This document shows, piece by piece, positions 9,322 through 18,885 of a DNA stretch of 64,000 bases (positions are counted from its first letter, which is position 1; the number at the start of each line of letters is the position of its first letter). The DNA is taken from NCBI RefSeq assembly GCF_001637225.1, contig NZ_LVJI01000019.1, positions 51,488 to 115,487 of the forward strand, given 5' to 3'. The notes under the pieces were generated by a model. That model did no database searches. It was not told the DNA's origin and saw only the letters and a list, made by a program, of their open reading frames with translations. Source of the DNA: Paenibacillus antarcticus (lineage in GTDB: Bacteria > Bacillota > Bacilli > Paenibacillales > Paenibacillaceae). Made by a program: the position numbers and the translations under genes.

Positions 9322-11094
9322 ATGAAGAATTGGCTAGGGAAATCTCTTAAGCACAGATTATCACTGTTAATCATTGTAGCTACACTTGTTCCTTTGCTGT
9401 TTCTGGGGTTCTTTTCATACAGAACAACGGCAGCGCTTACGGAGGAAAAGGCAAAAATATCAGGGATGAATACGCTACGTCAGCTTGAGGCTTATTTGGC
9501 TACGATGGTTCAAGATGTAGAGAATATGTCCTTATTTCTAATTGGAAATACGGGTGTACAGAATTATTTGAAGTCGCCTGAGGGAGATTTCGTCCAGCAA
9601 ACATCAATCATCAATTTCTTAACGAATCTAGCTTTTTCCAAAGAATACATCGCGAACATTATTATAGAACCACTAACCGCGAAGCCGCCGATTTCACATA
9701 AATCATTAGTGGGGTCCGACTTCATAGATATTACTAAATTGTACCCTAAGTATTATGATGATCATCCGAAATGGTGGTCTTCTGTCCACCGACAGTGGAC
9801 CTTTGATGGGGTGCGGAAGGTGATTACACTCGCTAGACCCATTCGCAGTACAGACAAATTCATTCCTATCGGCAAAGAACAGATCAATCTTGATCAAGGC
9901 GTTATTGCACGACAAATTAGAGAATCCGTTTTGGAGAAAAGCGGGTTTGTTCTACTTCTTGATGAGCGGAATCGAATTCTCGCCGGTCCTCCTGAATTGG
10001 AGACGGGTTACCTGCTCTCAAATTACTATCCGAATATCGAACCATTTGAAGGTATAAGCGGATTTATGGATTACGGAGAGGGAGCCACTAAGAAAACGAT
10101 CCTCTATAAAACGATGGAGAGCGTGAGTTGGAAGTTAGTTGGTATTATCCCCTCTGAAGAATACCGTTCTCAAAATCGATATTTCCTTACGCTGACGGCG
10201 GTAGCTGTCTCGGTTGCCATTCTTTTCGTCATTATTTTCGTTCTTGTTCTCATCCAAAAAATAACCAAGCCCTTGTCAGCATTAACTAACTTTCTTAAGA
10301 ATTCAAGTCCAGAAGAACCTTTGCCTGCCATTCCTGTAAAGTCTATAGATGAAGTAGGTCAGCTCATTGTCAGCTATAACAAACTAAGCTCCCGTATTGT
10401 CAAATTGACAGATGAAGTCAAATGGAATGAATCACTTAAAAAAGAAGCTGATATGCAGGCGTTGCAAATTCAGATGAATCCCCATTTCTTGTACAATACG
10501 TTGTCCTCTATTCATTGGTTAGCGCTTATGAATGGCGACGGTAAAATTGCTGAAATGGTAGGCTCATTGAGCGACTTTTTAAGATTTAGTCTAAATAATG
10601 GTCAAGAATATTGTTCTATTGAACAAGAGATCGTTCATGTTAACAATTATGTGAATATTCAATCCATTCGTTATCCAGATAAATTTACATTTCAAGTGAA
10701 CGTGGATCCGAGTATACAGGAACAGCATTACATGTTGAAACTTCTGTTACAGCCGTTAGTCGAAAATGCGATGTTGCATGGCATATTGAAGCGCGACGGA
10801 TTAGGAACTATTACGATCTACGCGGAACGTGATGAACAAGGCATTCATTTTACCGTAGTAGATGATGGTATAGGGATTGCGCTAGAGCGTCTGAATTGGC
10901 TTCGAACTCAGCTGTCGGAACCCCCGGTCCATGAGAAGCAGATTTCTACAAAAGGGGGGTATGGGTTGCGCAACGTGAATAACCGACTCTTACTTCATTA
11001 TGGTAAGGAATCAGGGCTTCGTGTGGAAAGTATAGAGGGAGAAGGAACGCGCATCATGTTCACCATTCCCTACACAGCGTACGGAAACAACTAA
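9322..11094 (+). CDS. YesM-type sensor histidine kinase
   Basis: This is a membrane sensor kinase of 590 residues. It has an N-terminal span at about residues 13-35, a large extracellular sensing domain, a second span at about 288-312, a HAMP linker, a His_kinase domain with phosphoacceptor region MNPHFLYNTLSS (His at about 386) and a C-terminal ATPase domain. That domain has LQPLVENAMLHG (N box), DDGIG and GGYGLRNVNNRL. This layout is that of YesM-like kinases, which usually sense oligosaccharides and act on an AraC-type partner. The partner is the next gene, 11 bases downstream, and the likely target is the importer at 12801-15944. Confidence 0.93.
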   Translation: MKNWLGKSLKHRLSLLIIVATLVPLLFLGFFSYRTTAALTEEKAKISGMNTLRQLEAYLATMVQDVENMSLFLIGNTGVQNYLKSPEGDFVQQTSIINFLTNLAFSKEYIANIIIEPLTAKPPISHKSLVGSDFIDITKLYPKYYDDHPKWWSSVHRQWTFDGVRKVITLARPIRSTDKFIPIGKEQINLDQGVIARQIRESVLEKSGFVLLLDERNRILAGPPELETGYLLSNYYPNIEPFEGISGFMDYGEGATKKTILYKTMESVSWKLVGIIPSEEYRSQNRYFLTLTAVAVSVAILFVIIFVLVLIQKITKPLSALTNFLKNSSPEEPLPAIPVKSIDEVGQLIVSYNKLSSRIVKLTDEVKWNESLKKEADMQALQIQMNPHFLYNTLSSIHWLALMNGDGKIAEMVGSLSDFLRFSLNNGQEYCSIEQEIVHVNNYVNIQSIRYPDKFTFQVNVDPSIQEQHYMLKLLLQPLVENAMLHGILKRDGLGTITIYAERDEQGIHFTVVDDGIGIALERLNWLRTQLSEPPVHEKQISTKGGYGLRNVNNRLLLHYGKESGLRVESIEGEGTRIMFTIPYTAYGNN

Positions 11095-11114
11095 TTGAAG
11101 GGGAGATGATGAGA

Positions 11115-12662
11115 ATGAAGGTTCTGATTGTTGACGATGAAGTGATTATCCGCACTGGATTAAGTACAGTAATTAATTGGGAAGCAAGTGGTTTTACAGT
11201 ACTTGTACCGGCTGCTTCTGCTGAGGAGGCACTCATACGCATTCCTAATGAACGCCCAGAGATTATCTTTACAGACATTCGGATGGGTGGAAAAAGTGGT
11301 CTGCAGATGGTTCATGAAGTCAAGAAAGAATACCCACACATGGAAATGATCATCATCTCAGGGTTTGATGATTTTGCATACGCCCAACAAGCTTTACGGG
11401 AAGGCGCTAGCGATTATCTGCTCAAAACAAGTCGGCCTGATGAAATTATCCAAGCTGCACTGCGGGCAAAGGAACGACTCGAGTATCGAAGACATGAGTA
11501 TGAACAAGTTAAAGCGAAGGAAGTCGTAGTGAACCGAAGTTTCCTAAGACAACTGTTTGCTTCTTCTTCTAATCCGAATGAGCATACGGTGATGGAATTG
11601 TGGAGGAGATATCCAGAACTATATGTAAAGAAGGGTAGTCAGCTCCTACAAATTTGGATTATTACAGCACAAGAGGAAGAGCTAGAAGAGGATCGCGATT
11701 GCGATGTACTTCATGCTTCACTTGGTGAAATGTTAGCGGGGCTGCTCCCATGTGAATGGCTTCAATGGAATCAATCCTTGCTACTATTAGTGAAGATAGA
11801 ATCGGATAATAATGGCTGGGACCCTGTAGAGTGGGCTATTCGAAAAGCAGAGCAAGCATTACATTCTCAAATATTTGCAGCTTGTGGTCGGAGTGTAGAA
11901 GATGCATATCAGTTACGTGAAGCTATGGACACAGCAGTGGAAGCAAGCTCCTACCTCTGGTTACTCAGTCATGAGCAGAGTGTACGATACGAACAAATTA
12001 AAGATCGCAAAGGGCTTCGGATGGTCTGCACGATAGAAGAGGAGACGATGTTGTACACTTTATTGCGTGCAGGAAGTACGGAAGACTTACGGGTAGGGAT
12101 TGGGAGTATATTAGCGCGGAGCAAACAAGATGATCAGGCAACGCCTAGTTCAGTTCAGGCTTACCTACATTCCTTGATTATGGCGGGTCATCGGTGGTTA
12201 GAACGTGCTGCATCCTCAATTGGGTATTCTAATGTGCTACCTCCTGGTTTGGATGTGAACAAGAGAGAGCTTGCGAAAAGGCCAGAACAGACACTCATGT
12301 ACCATTTCCAGGAAATAATGAAGCAATATAGTCGTATGGTATCTGGGATAAGTCCGGTACAACGGGCACTTGAATATATTAACGAACATTTGGAGCAAAG
12401 CCCTTCATTGAGTCAAGTGGCTAAACATGTGCATATGAACCCTAATTATTTCAGTGAAGTATTCAAACGGGAGACTGGGCAGAACTATATTGAATTTGTT
12501 ACGCAGGCCAAACTACGTAGTGCGATGGTTATGTTAAATGAGACACCCGCTAAAATCAGCGAAGTAGCCAATCGAATCGGATATGAAGATATCAAACATT
12601 TTAATCGGATATTTAAAAAATTCACAGGACAGACCCCTTCGGAGTATCGAGGGAAGAGCTGA
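11115..12662 (+). CDS. YesN-type response regulator with AraC DNA-binding domain
   Basis: This is a 515-residue regulator with a receiver domain at residues 1-120 (acidic pocket D7/D8, phosphoacceptor D54 in FTDIRM, conserved Lys in LLKTS). A long middle region of low similarity follows, then a C-terminal AraC-type double helix-turn-helix at about 415-515. ATG 11115 fits the site GAAGGGGAG better than the ATG codons at 11106 and 11109, which abut it. The residue after the receiver Lys is Thr rather than the usual Pro. It should be phosphorylated by the kinase upstream and activate the sugar importer downstream. Confidence 0.93.
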   Translation: MKVLIVDDEVIIRTGLSTVINWEASGFTVLVPAASAEEALIRIPNERPEIIFTDIRMGGKSGLQMVHEVKKEYPHMEMIIISGFDDFAYAQQALREGASDYLLKTSRPDEIIQAALRAKERLEYRRHEYEQVKAKEVVVNRSFLRQLFASSSNPNEHTVMELWRRYPELYVKKGSQLLQIWIITAQEEELEEDRDCDVLHASLGEMLAGLLPCEWLQWNQSLLLLVKIESDNNGWDPVEWAIRKAEQALHSQIFAACGRSVEDAYQLREAMDTAVEASSYLWLLSHEQSVRYEQIKDRKGLRMVCTIEEETMLYTLLRAGSTEDLRVGIGSILARSKQDDQATPSSVQAYLHSLIMAGHRWLERAASSIGYSNVLPPGLDVNKRELAKRPEQTLMYHFQEIMKQYSRMVSGISPVQRALEYINEHLEQSPSLSQVAKHVHMNPNYFSEVFKRETGQNYIEFVTQAKLRSAMVMLNETPAKISEVANRIGYEDIKHFNRIFKKFTGQTPSEYRGKS

Positions 12663-12800
12663 GAATCGTCCCTCTATTAACTGAATTATATCCCCTATGT
12701 ATCGGTTACCCTCCTCTTTATACTTAAGATATTCATTTCGAATAGGGTGAACTGAGGTATTTATCGGTTCATCTGGTATAACTACTAAGGGGGATTGACT

Positions 12801-14129
12801 ATGAAAAAGATGCAGAAAATAAGTCTAATGTTGTTGATCATGATGTTTATTATTTCAGCTTGCGGAAATAGCGGAGATAATAAAAAAGCTGAGGGAGAAG
12901 TTACCAAAAAGGACGAGAAAGTTAAGCTAACAGTTTGGCATAACTTTGCTGGGGATGACTTACGTGCCAAAGCAGTAAGATCACTTATCGAGAAGTTCGA
13001 ACAAGACAATCCCAATGTTGAACTTGATGCGCAGGCTATTCCGCCGGATGGTTACCGCCAACGTTTAAGTACAGTTGCCGCAGGTAATGAACTACCAGAC
13101 TTATTCTTCGTATATGCAGGAAGTCATTCTGCTGAATTATATAAAGCGGGATTGTTGCAACCGATTACAGAACTTGTAGATCAGAATCCAGATTGGAAAG
13201 ATAAGTTCCTTCCAGGTGCTTTTGATCCTTACCAATTTGAAGAGGGACAGATTTACACAGCTCCAATGGGAATGTCAGCAACCTCTTTCCTTTACTACAA
13301 CACAGCTATATTTGAGCAATACAAAGTTAAAGTTCCTACAACATGGGATGAATTGATGACAGCTGTTAAGGTCTTTAACGATAACAAGATGACTCCGATT
13401 GCACTTGGAAACAAAGCGCCATGGGTTGCTCAATCAACAATCATCGGTGCGATCGGTGAACGTGTAACTGGAACAGAATGGTTCAAGAATGCAGCAGCTC
13501 AAAAAGGTGCAAAATTCACAGATCCTGAATTTATCGACACACTGGGATACTTTAAGCAACTTGTCGATAATAATGCATTCCAAGAAGGTGCAAACAGTAT
13601 CGATAATACGCAAGCAGAGCAATATTTCATTCAAGGAAAAGCAGCTATGATGATCAGTGGCGCTTGGAGTCTTACGAACTTGGCAGCTTCTGCAAGTGAA
13701 GAACAGATGAAGAGTATTGATGTTACTGTACTTCCATCTATTCCAGGTGGTAAAGGCGATGCGAACAGCATTACTGGTGGTGCAGGAGCAGGTCTAGCAT
13801 TAAGCAAACGTACTGAAGGTGCAACGAAAGAAGCGGCACTTAAACTTATCTATGCAGTTAGCGGTCCAGATGCTCAGAAAGCGATAGCAGAGAGCAACTC
13901 TATGGTAATGTACGATACAGATATTGATCAATCTAAAGTAAGTTCGCTTTACTATAAAGCATTCAACTTGGTTAAAAAGACTGGGATCACACCAGTATAT
14001 GATGCATATCTATCTGCTGAAGCAGGAGAAGTAATCAACAACGGGCTTCAAGAAATTATGACTGGCGGCACATTGGAAAGTGTTGCTAAGAAGCTTCAAG
14101 AATCACAAGCAAGATCAATTACTCCATAG
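12801..14129 (+). CDS. ABC transporter sugar-binding lipoprotein
   Basis: This is a 442-residue family 1 solute-binding lipoprotein. The signal peptide ends in a lipobox IISAC at about residues 16-20. Motifs such as TVWHNF near the mature start, and PTTWDELMTA and KAAMMISGAW further on, are standard for oligosaccharide binders. AAGGGGG lies seven bases before ATG 12801; the TTG at 12795 is too close to it. It is followed by two permeases and preceded by the YesM/YesN pair, so it is probably induced by its own substrate. The sugar is not identifiable from sequence. Confidence 0.92.
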   Translation: MKKMQKISLMLLIMMFIISACGNSGDNKKAEGEVTKKDEKVKLTVWHNFAGDDLRAKAVRSLIEKFEQDNPNVELDAQAIPPDGYRQRLSTVAAGNELPDLFFVYAGSHSAELYKAGLLQPITELVDQNPDWKDKFLPGAFDPYQFEEGQIYTAPMGMSATSFLYYNTAIFEQYKVKVPTTWDELMTAVKVFNDNKMTPIALGNKAPWVAQSTIIGAIGERVTGTEWFKNAAAQKGAKFTDPEFIDTLGYFKQLVDNNAFQEGANSIDNTQAEQYFIQGKAAMMISGAWSLTNLAASASEEQMKSIDVTVLPSIPGGKGDANSITGGAGAGLALSKRTEGATKEAALKLIYAVSGPDAQKAIAESNSMVMYDTDIDQSKVSSLYYKAFNLVKKTGITPVYDAYLSAEAGEVINNGLQEIMTGGTLESVAKKLQESQARSITP

Positions 14130-14168
14130 ATAAGGCATCTTGATTCGACATAGGGAGGGAGAGTTATC

Positions 14169-15044
14169 ATGCCTACAGCTATACGTAGTAAAGGATTTAT
14201 CACACTAGCATTACTTCCGGCACTTCTTCTGTTCTTAGTGTTTGTCATAGTTCCAGTTTTTTGGTCAGCTTACTATGGCTTATTCGAATGGAAAGGTATC
14301 GGAGCAACGAAGTTTATTGGATTAGGTAATTACCGTGAAATTCTACAGGATCATATCTTCTGGAGAGCACTCAAAAACAACATGATTCTTGTTGTGTCGG
14401 CGATTATTGGTCAGGTTCCTATCGCACTTATTCTAGCGTTAGTGCTGATCAAGAACTCTTTCTTTAGTAGATTTGTACGCTCGGCGGTATTTATGCCGAT
14501 GGTGCTTTCAACTGTTGTTGTAGGACTCATCTGGGGATATATCTACAATCCGCAGTTCGGACTGATTAATACCATTTTGGAGGCAGTTGGGCTTGAGTCT
14601 TGGACTCGGGCTTGGCTCTCAGATGTTAGCGTGAATATGTTCGCTATCACAATTCCGATTAACTGGAGTAATATCGGCCCCTATATGATTATCTTTATTG
14701 CAGCTCTACAGAATATATCGCCAGAAATAGATGATGCTGCAAATATTGATGGAGCGCAAAAGGGCAAGAAGCTATTTTACGTAACACTTCCCATGATCTG
14801 GAGCACCGTGGTTGTAACCCTAGTACTTTGTATCTCGGGAAGCTTGAAGTCGTTCGATCACGTTATGGTGATGACCCACGGGGGTCCGGCGCAATCGACA
14901 GAACTGCTTGCCACTTACATGTACAACAACACGTTTCGTGTTTACCGGTATGGGTACGGTTCTGCCGTCTCCACCATCATCATGATCATTAGCGCCTTAC
15001 TGATCGGGATTAATTATATCCTGACCCGTAAGAAAGCGGAATAA
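14169..15044 (+). CDS. Sugar ABC transporter permease (UgpA/MalF-like)
   Basis: This is a 291-residue membrane permease with six spans. The coupling loop reads IDDAANIDGAQKGKKLF, where the first acidic residue pair replaces the usual EEA, a common variation. GGGAGGGAGAG precedes ATG 14169. It pairs with the permease 18 bases downstream and the lipoprotein upstream. Unlike two of the other importer operons here, the gap between the lipoprotein gene and this gene (39 bases) contains no hairpin. Confidence 0.9.
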   Translation: MPTAIRSKGFITLALLPALLLFLVFVIVPVFWSAYYGLFEWKGIGATKFIGLGNYREILQDHIFWRALKNNMILVVSAIIGQVPIALILALVLIKNSFFSRFVRSAVFMPMVLSTVVVGLIWGYIYNPQFGLINTILEAVGLESWTRAWLSDVSVNMFAITIPINWSNIGPYMIIFIAALQNISPEIDDAANIDGAQKGKKLFYVTLPMIWSTVVVTLVLCISGSLKSFDHVMVMTHGGPAQSTELLATYMYNNTFRVYRYGYGSAVSTIIMIISALLIGINYILTRKKAE

Positions 15045-15062
15045 CGAGAAGGAGGAACGGGT

Positions 15063-15944
15063 GTGGAATTAGGAACAGCTAAGACTACTAGAACCACCAT
15101 GGATTCCCCGGGCAAGAAACTTACGGGAAGAGGATTGTCGTTACTTGGAAAGCTAATATTACTCGGTTATGCGGTAGGTACGTTATATCCTTTATATTGG
15201 TTGTTTATTAGTGCATTTAAGACAAATGAAGATTTCTTCAACAATCCTTATGCCTTACCAAAAGCTTGGATGTCAGAGAATCTCTTTCGAGCATGGGACC
15301 TTGGCGACATGGGAAGAGGGATGCTCAACTCAACGTTGGTAACGGTAACCTCAGTCATCCTGACGCTTGTCCTTGGTCTTTTAGCAGGTTACGTACTATC
15401 GCGATTCAAGTTCCGATTCAAGAAGGTTGTTGTAGTCTTATTCTTGGCGGGACTACTTATTCCGATTCATAGTACACTTGTACCGTTATTTCTAATGATG
15501 AAAGAGGTCGGATTGTTGGATACGTACGGTGCACTCATTTTACCGTATACGGCGTTTGAACTTCCGATCGCTATTTTTTTAGCAATGGGTTACATGGCCT
15601 CTATTCCAAAAGAAATTGAAGAAGCAGCTATGATCGATGGAAATGGTTGGTGGGGGATTTTTGGACGCGTTATATTCCCACTGTGTACGCCAATTATCGC
15701 TACCATTACAATTCTAGCATTTCTACGATTCTGGAATGATTTCTCTTTTGCCCTAGTATTTATTAATACGCAGGCATTAAAGACACTTCCGCTGAGTCTA
15801 GCATTATTCTCAGATGGGTTTGGTACGGATTACGCCTTAACGATGGGGGCAATGGCTATTGCTGTCATACCAACGATTGTCATATATCTGATCTTGCAAG
15901 ATCAGATTATGAAGGGTATGGTGGCAGGAGCAATCAAAGGTTAA
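15063..15944 (+). CDS. Sugar ABC transporter permease (MalG/AraQ-like)
   Basis: This is the partner permease, 293 residues with six spans, an EEAAMIDGNGWWGIF coupling loop and a C-terminal GAIKG tail typical of the family. The start is GTG 15063, supported by AAGGAGG six to seven bases upstream. The gene ends the YesMN-linked operon; a strong terminator lies at 16005. As in the other sugar operons of the window, no ATPase gene is present, so a shared ATPase encoded elsewhere is expected. Confidence 0.9.
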   Translation: MELGTAKTTRTTMDSPGKKLTGRGLSLLGKLILLGYAVGTLYPLYWLFISAFKTNEDFFNNPYALPKAWMSENLFRAWDLGDMGRGMLNSTLVTVTSVILTLVLGLLAGYVLSRFKFRFKKVVVVLFLAGLLIPIHSTLVPLFLMMKEVGLLDTYGALILPYTAFELPIAIFLAMGYMASIPKEIEEAAMIDGNGWWGIFGRVIFPLCTPIIATITILAFLRFWNDFSFALVFINTQALKTLPLSLALFSDGFGTDYALTMGAMAIAVIPTIVIYLILQDQIMKGMVAGAIKG

Positions 15945-16004
15945 ATAGAAGTTCGGCTTGTTGAACTGTGAATTAACATGCTAGAGGATCACTTATCTCT
16001 TCCA

Positions 16005-16055
16005 CAAAAAACACAAAAAGAGAACCCTAAAAGTTCTCCTTTTTGTGTTTTTTTC
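16005..16055 (+). terminator. Strong rho-independent terminator
   Basis: A long stem (AAACACAAAAAG and GAGAAC pairing with GTTCTC and CTTTTTGTGTTT, with one small bulge) is followed by seven T residues. It separates the sugar importer operon from the biosynthetic cluster that follows. Confidence 0.93.
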
Positions 16056-16147
16056 GTGTGAGTGGTGCTTCTAAATACCCTGTAAAGAGATGGAATATGG
16101 TTAGTATTCTACTGTAATGAAGTAGAGAAAAAAGAGAAAAAATTATA

Positions 16148-16176
16148 TAGACAAACAGATTACATTTAATTACAAT
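16148..16176 (+). promoter_or_regulatory. Predicted promoter of the biosynthetic cluster
   Basis: TAGACA and TACAAT, each 5 of 6 to the sigma-A consensus, are separated by exactly 17 bases. The site lies 60 bases upstream of the ABC ATPase gene and just after a terminator, so it is probably the start of the 16.2-22.9 kb operon. The block at 16168-16189 recurs upstream of the chitinase gene. Confidence 0.6.
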
Positions 16177-16235
16177 TAATGGAAGTTATGGATTTGATAA
16201 GACGACAATGTTAAGTCTACTACCGGAGAGAAGGA

Positions 16236-17222
16236 ATGTTGATGGGGAACGCTATTGAAGTCAATCATCTGGTAAAAAGCTTTGAGTATTACAAGAAAGA
16301 TATTGGAATGAAGCAATCGCTCAAGAACTTATTTTTTCGCAAAAAATTGGTGAAAGAAGCGGTTAATGATGTGTCCTTCACTATTGCAGAAGGCGAAATG
16401 GTTGGTTTCCTTGGGCAGAATGGAGCGGGAAAGACCACTACGCTCAAGATATTATCCGGCATCTTGCACCCTACGGCCGGAAATGTAAGTGTTTTTGGAT
16501 ACACGCCATGGGAGAGAAAGAAACAATTCAAACAAATATTTTCGATTGTTATGGGTCAGAAAAGCCAACTTTGGCCTGATTTACCGGCTGGAGAGTCCAT
16601 TTTTCTGAATAAGTGTATTTACCAGGTATCTGACGAGGATTATCGTCGAACGCTTGATGAGTTGTCCGAACTGTTGGATGTGAAGGACTTACTGGGCGTA
16701 CAGGTACGCAGACTATCTTTCGGAGAGCGGATGAAGATGGAGTTAATCGCCTCCTTGATTCACAGGCCCAAGCTCATGTTTCTGGACGAACCGACGATTG
16801 GACTAGATATTATCTCTCAACGAGCCGTCCGTAATTTCCTGAAATATTATAATGAGCAATATCAAGCTACGATCATATTGACAAGTCATTATATGAAGGA
16901 CATTGAGGATCTCTGTCCGAGGGCCATATTGATTAATGCAGGCAGCATTATATACGATGGTGAGCTTAAAAAGATCAATGCCTATCATGATGAAAGAAAG
17001 CTAATTAAGCTTCACTTTGCTGAACCGATTTTATCTGAACCGCTGAGAGCTTTCGGAGAATTGAAAGAGTTCGATGGCTATTACGCTGTCATTGAGGTGG
17101 GAAAAGAAGAAGCTCAGATATGTTTACAGCAGTGCTTGGATAGGTTCCCTGTTATGGATTTCACAATAGAGGATCTGACAATTGAAGATGGTATTGTAGA
17201 ACTTTATAGAGGTAGCGCATGA
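16236..17222 (+). CDS. ABC exporter ATP-binding protein (ABC-2 type)
   Basis: This is a 328-residue ATPase of the DrrA/NatA-like exporter class. Walker A GQNGAGKTT is at residues 60-68; the segment GQKSQLWPDLPAGESI, the signature LSFGERMKMEL, Walker B LMFLDEPTIGLD and the switch TSHYMKD follow. The signature has SFGE rather than SGGQ, which is usual in this subgroup. Both ATG 16236 and ATG 16242 could start it, with GGAGAGAAGG upstream. Its end overlaps the next gene by four bases (ATGA). With the two membrane proteins that follow it forms an exporter, probably for the product of this cluster. Confidence 0.88.
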   Translation: MLMGNAIEVNHLVKSFEYYKKDIGMKQSLKNLFFRKKLVKEAVNDVSFTIAEGEMVGFLGQNGAGKTTTLKILSGILHPTAGNVSVFGYTPWERKKQFKQIFSIVMGQKSQLWPDLPAGESIFLNKCIYQVSDEDYRRTLDELSELLDVKDLLGVQVRRLSFGERMKMELIASLIHRPKLMFLDEPTIGLDIISQRAVRNFLKYYNEQYQATIILTSHYMKDIEDLCPRAILINAGSIIYDGELKKINAYHDERKLIKLHFAEPILSEPLRAFGELKEFDGYYAVIEVGKEEAQICLQQCLDRFPVMDFTIEDLTIEDGIVELYRGSA

Positions 17223-18025
17223 TCAGGAATAAATACGCTGTTGCGTTTCGCATTGGATTCCAAAGCTCGCTGGAGTATCGATTTAACTTCTTTCTTTCCT
17301 TGATAAGTGCGGTCTTTCCCATGATTGTACAATATTACATGTGGACAGCGGTATATGCCAATGCTGGAGAGAGTTCCATATTCGGATATTCTTATCGCGA
17401 AATGATTATGTACACCGTACTTGCGGCTGTTATCTCGAAGCTCGTCATTACTAATATTGAATACTCTATCGCTGAAGATATAAAGAGTGGAGGGCTGAAC
17501 AAATATATTATCCAGCCAATCTATTATTTTGGTTTTAGAATCAGCTCTTATATTGGACAACGTCTAATTTACTTCGTAATATCCCTGTTTATCATCCTTG
17601 CTTTAACCTACGCATTAAATACTTTCTATAACCTTCATACGGAAGAAGAACGAATGATCATATTTTGTCTCTCCCTAATCCTGTCCATTATTCTTAGCTT
17701 TATGATTTCTTACGCCATCTGTGCCTGTGCATTTTGGCTATCGGAAATATCTTACTTTTTCGTGGTTACTAGTTTACTGATTAATATTATGAGCGGGGGA
17801 ATATTCCCATTAGAGATTTTTGGAGAGCGGCTTCAGCAATTATTTCGATACATGCCCTTTCACTATATGATTTACTTTCCTGTCAATGTATTGAATGGCA
17901 AAATATCAGGGGAGTTAATCTGGCAGGGAATTATCGGACAGGCAGTATGGATCGCTCTGCTGGCGCTGATTTGCCATTTGGTTTGGAAGTGGGGGATGAA
18001 AAGGTACTTAGGGTTAGGGGGTTAA
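17219..18025 (+). CDS. ABC-2 family exporter permease (first)
   Basis: This is a 268-residue membrane protein with about six hydrophobic segments and a basic N-terminus. It belongs by length and arrangement to the ABC-2 group that comes as an ATPase plus two related permeases of about 265 residues (PF06182-like). The motif VVTSLLINIMSGGIFPLEIF in the last third matches the ABC-2 signature loop. ATG 17219 overlaps the ATPase stop codon. It is translated with the ATPase and the second permease as one exporter unit. Confidence 0.8.
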   Translation: MIRNKYAVAFRIGFQSSLEYRFNFFLSLISAVFPMIVQYYMWTAVYANAGESSIFGYSYREMIMYTVLAAVISKLVITNIEYSIAEDIKSGGLNKYIIQPIYYFGFRISSYIGQRLIYFVISLFIILALTYALNTFYNLHTEEERMIIFCLSLILSIILSFMISYAICACAFWLSEISYFFVVTSLLINIMSGGIFPLEIFGERLQQLFRYMPFHYMIYFPVNVLNGKISGELIWQGIIGQAVWIALLALICHLVWKWGMKRYLGLGG

Positions 18026-18028
18026 CCA

Positions 18029-18838
18029 TTGAACGTTGTCATTGAACTGCGAAGACATCTGTACATCCTTGCATTATTCGCTAAAAACTCTGTCATTTCA
18101 CAGATGGAATACCGGGCTAATTTTATTACAGGAATATTTGTGGAAGCTGCTTTCCTAATGGCTAAGCTCCTGTATGTGGTCATCGTGTTCAAAACTAACC
18201 TTCATATTGATGGTTTGACGCCAGATGCCATCCTGATGTTTATGGGGACCCATATTCTGCTTACAGGGATTTACATGGGATTGTTCTACAACAATTTTCA
18301 AAGATTAACCGAATATGTCCGCAGTGGAATGCTCGATTTAATGATTGTGAAGCCTATCTCACTACAATTTCTGGTCTCGGTAAGGTACATCGAGGTGGGC
18401 ATGCCGATCCCGAATATCATTGCAGGATCGGTCATGGTCGCAATAGGTTGGAGTGCTTCTGAAATTCCATTTACATTTCTCAATGTGGCTTTATTTATTG
18501 CCTTCATGTTCATAGCTACGATCATAACGTACTGTATCATGATTATTCCTGCACTGTTATCGTTCTGGTTTGTAAATACCTCGGCAGCCAGCGAGATTTC
18601 CTATTCGGTATGGGACGCAAATAATATGCCATATATGATCTACAACAAATGGATTCAGCGTATAGGTACTTTTTTCATCCCTGTATTTATTATTACAAAC
18701 TTTGCACCTCTAGTTGTGCTACATAAACTAACCAGGGTTGAAATTGTTTGGGCTATTGTGGCGCCGATTGTATTGTTCGTTCTGATTCGCGTGCTTTGGA
18801 AGCAGGCAATGAAGGCGTATAGTAGTTCAAATCTATAA
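18029..18838 (+). CDS. ABC-2 family exporter permease (second)
   Basis: This is the second exporter membrane protein, 269 residues with about six spans and a similar layout to the first (basic N-terminus, GMLDLMIVKPIS after the second span, SAASEIS-like loop). The start is TTG 18029 with GGTTAGGGGG upstream; it follows the first permease after three bases. The trio of ATPase and two permeases is a half-dozen-span pair typical of small-molecule or lipid export. Cargo unknown, but its location at the head of a biosynthetic operon points to product export or self-protection. Confidence 0.8.
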   Translation: MNVVIELRRHLYILALFAKNSVISQMEYRANFITGIFVEAAFLMAKLLYVVIVFKTNLHIDGLTPDAILMFMGTHILLTGIYMGLFYNNFQRLTEYVRSGMLDLMIVKPISLQFLVSVRYIEVGMPIPNIIAGSVMVAIGWSASEIPFTFLNVALFIAFMFIATIITYCIMIIPALLSFWFVNTSAASEISYSVWDANNMPYMIYNKWIQRIGTFFIPVFIITNFAPLVVLHKLTRVEIVWAIVAPIVLFVLIRVLWKQAMKAYSSSNL

Positions 18839-18885
18839 TCTGTCATGACATATGCATGAACTAGATAAGGTGAGGAGATAGGTTT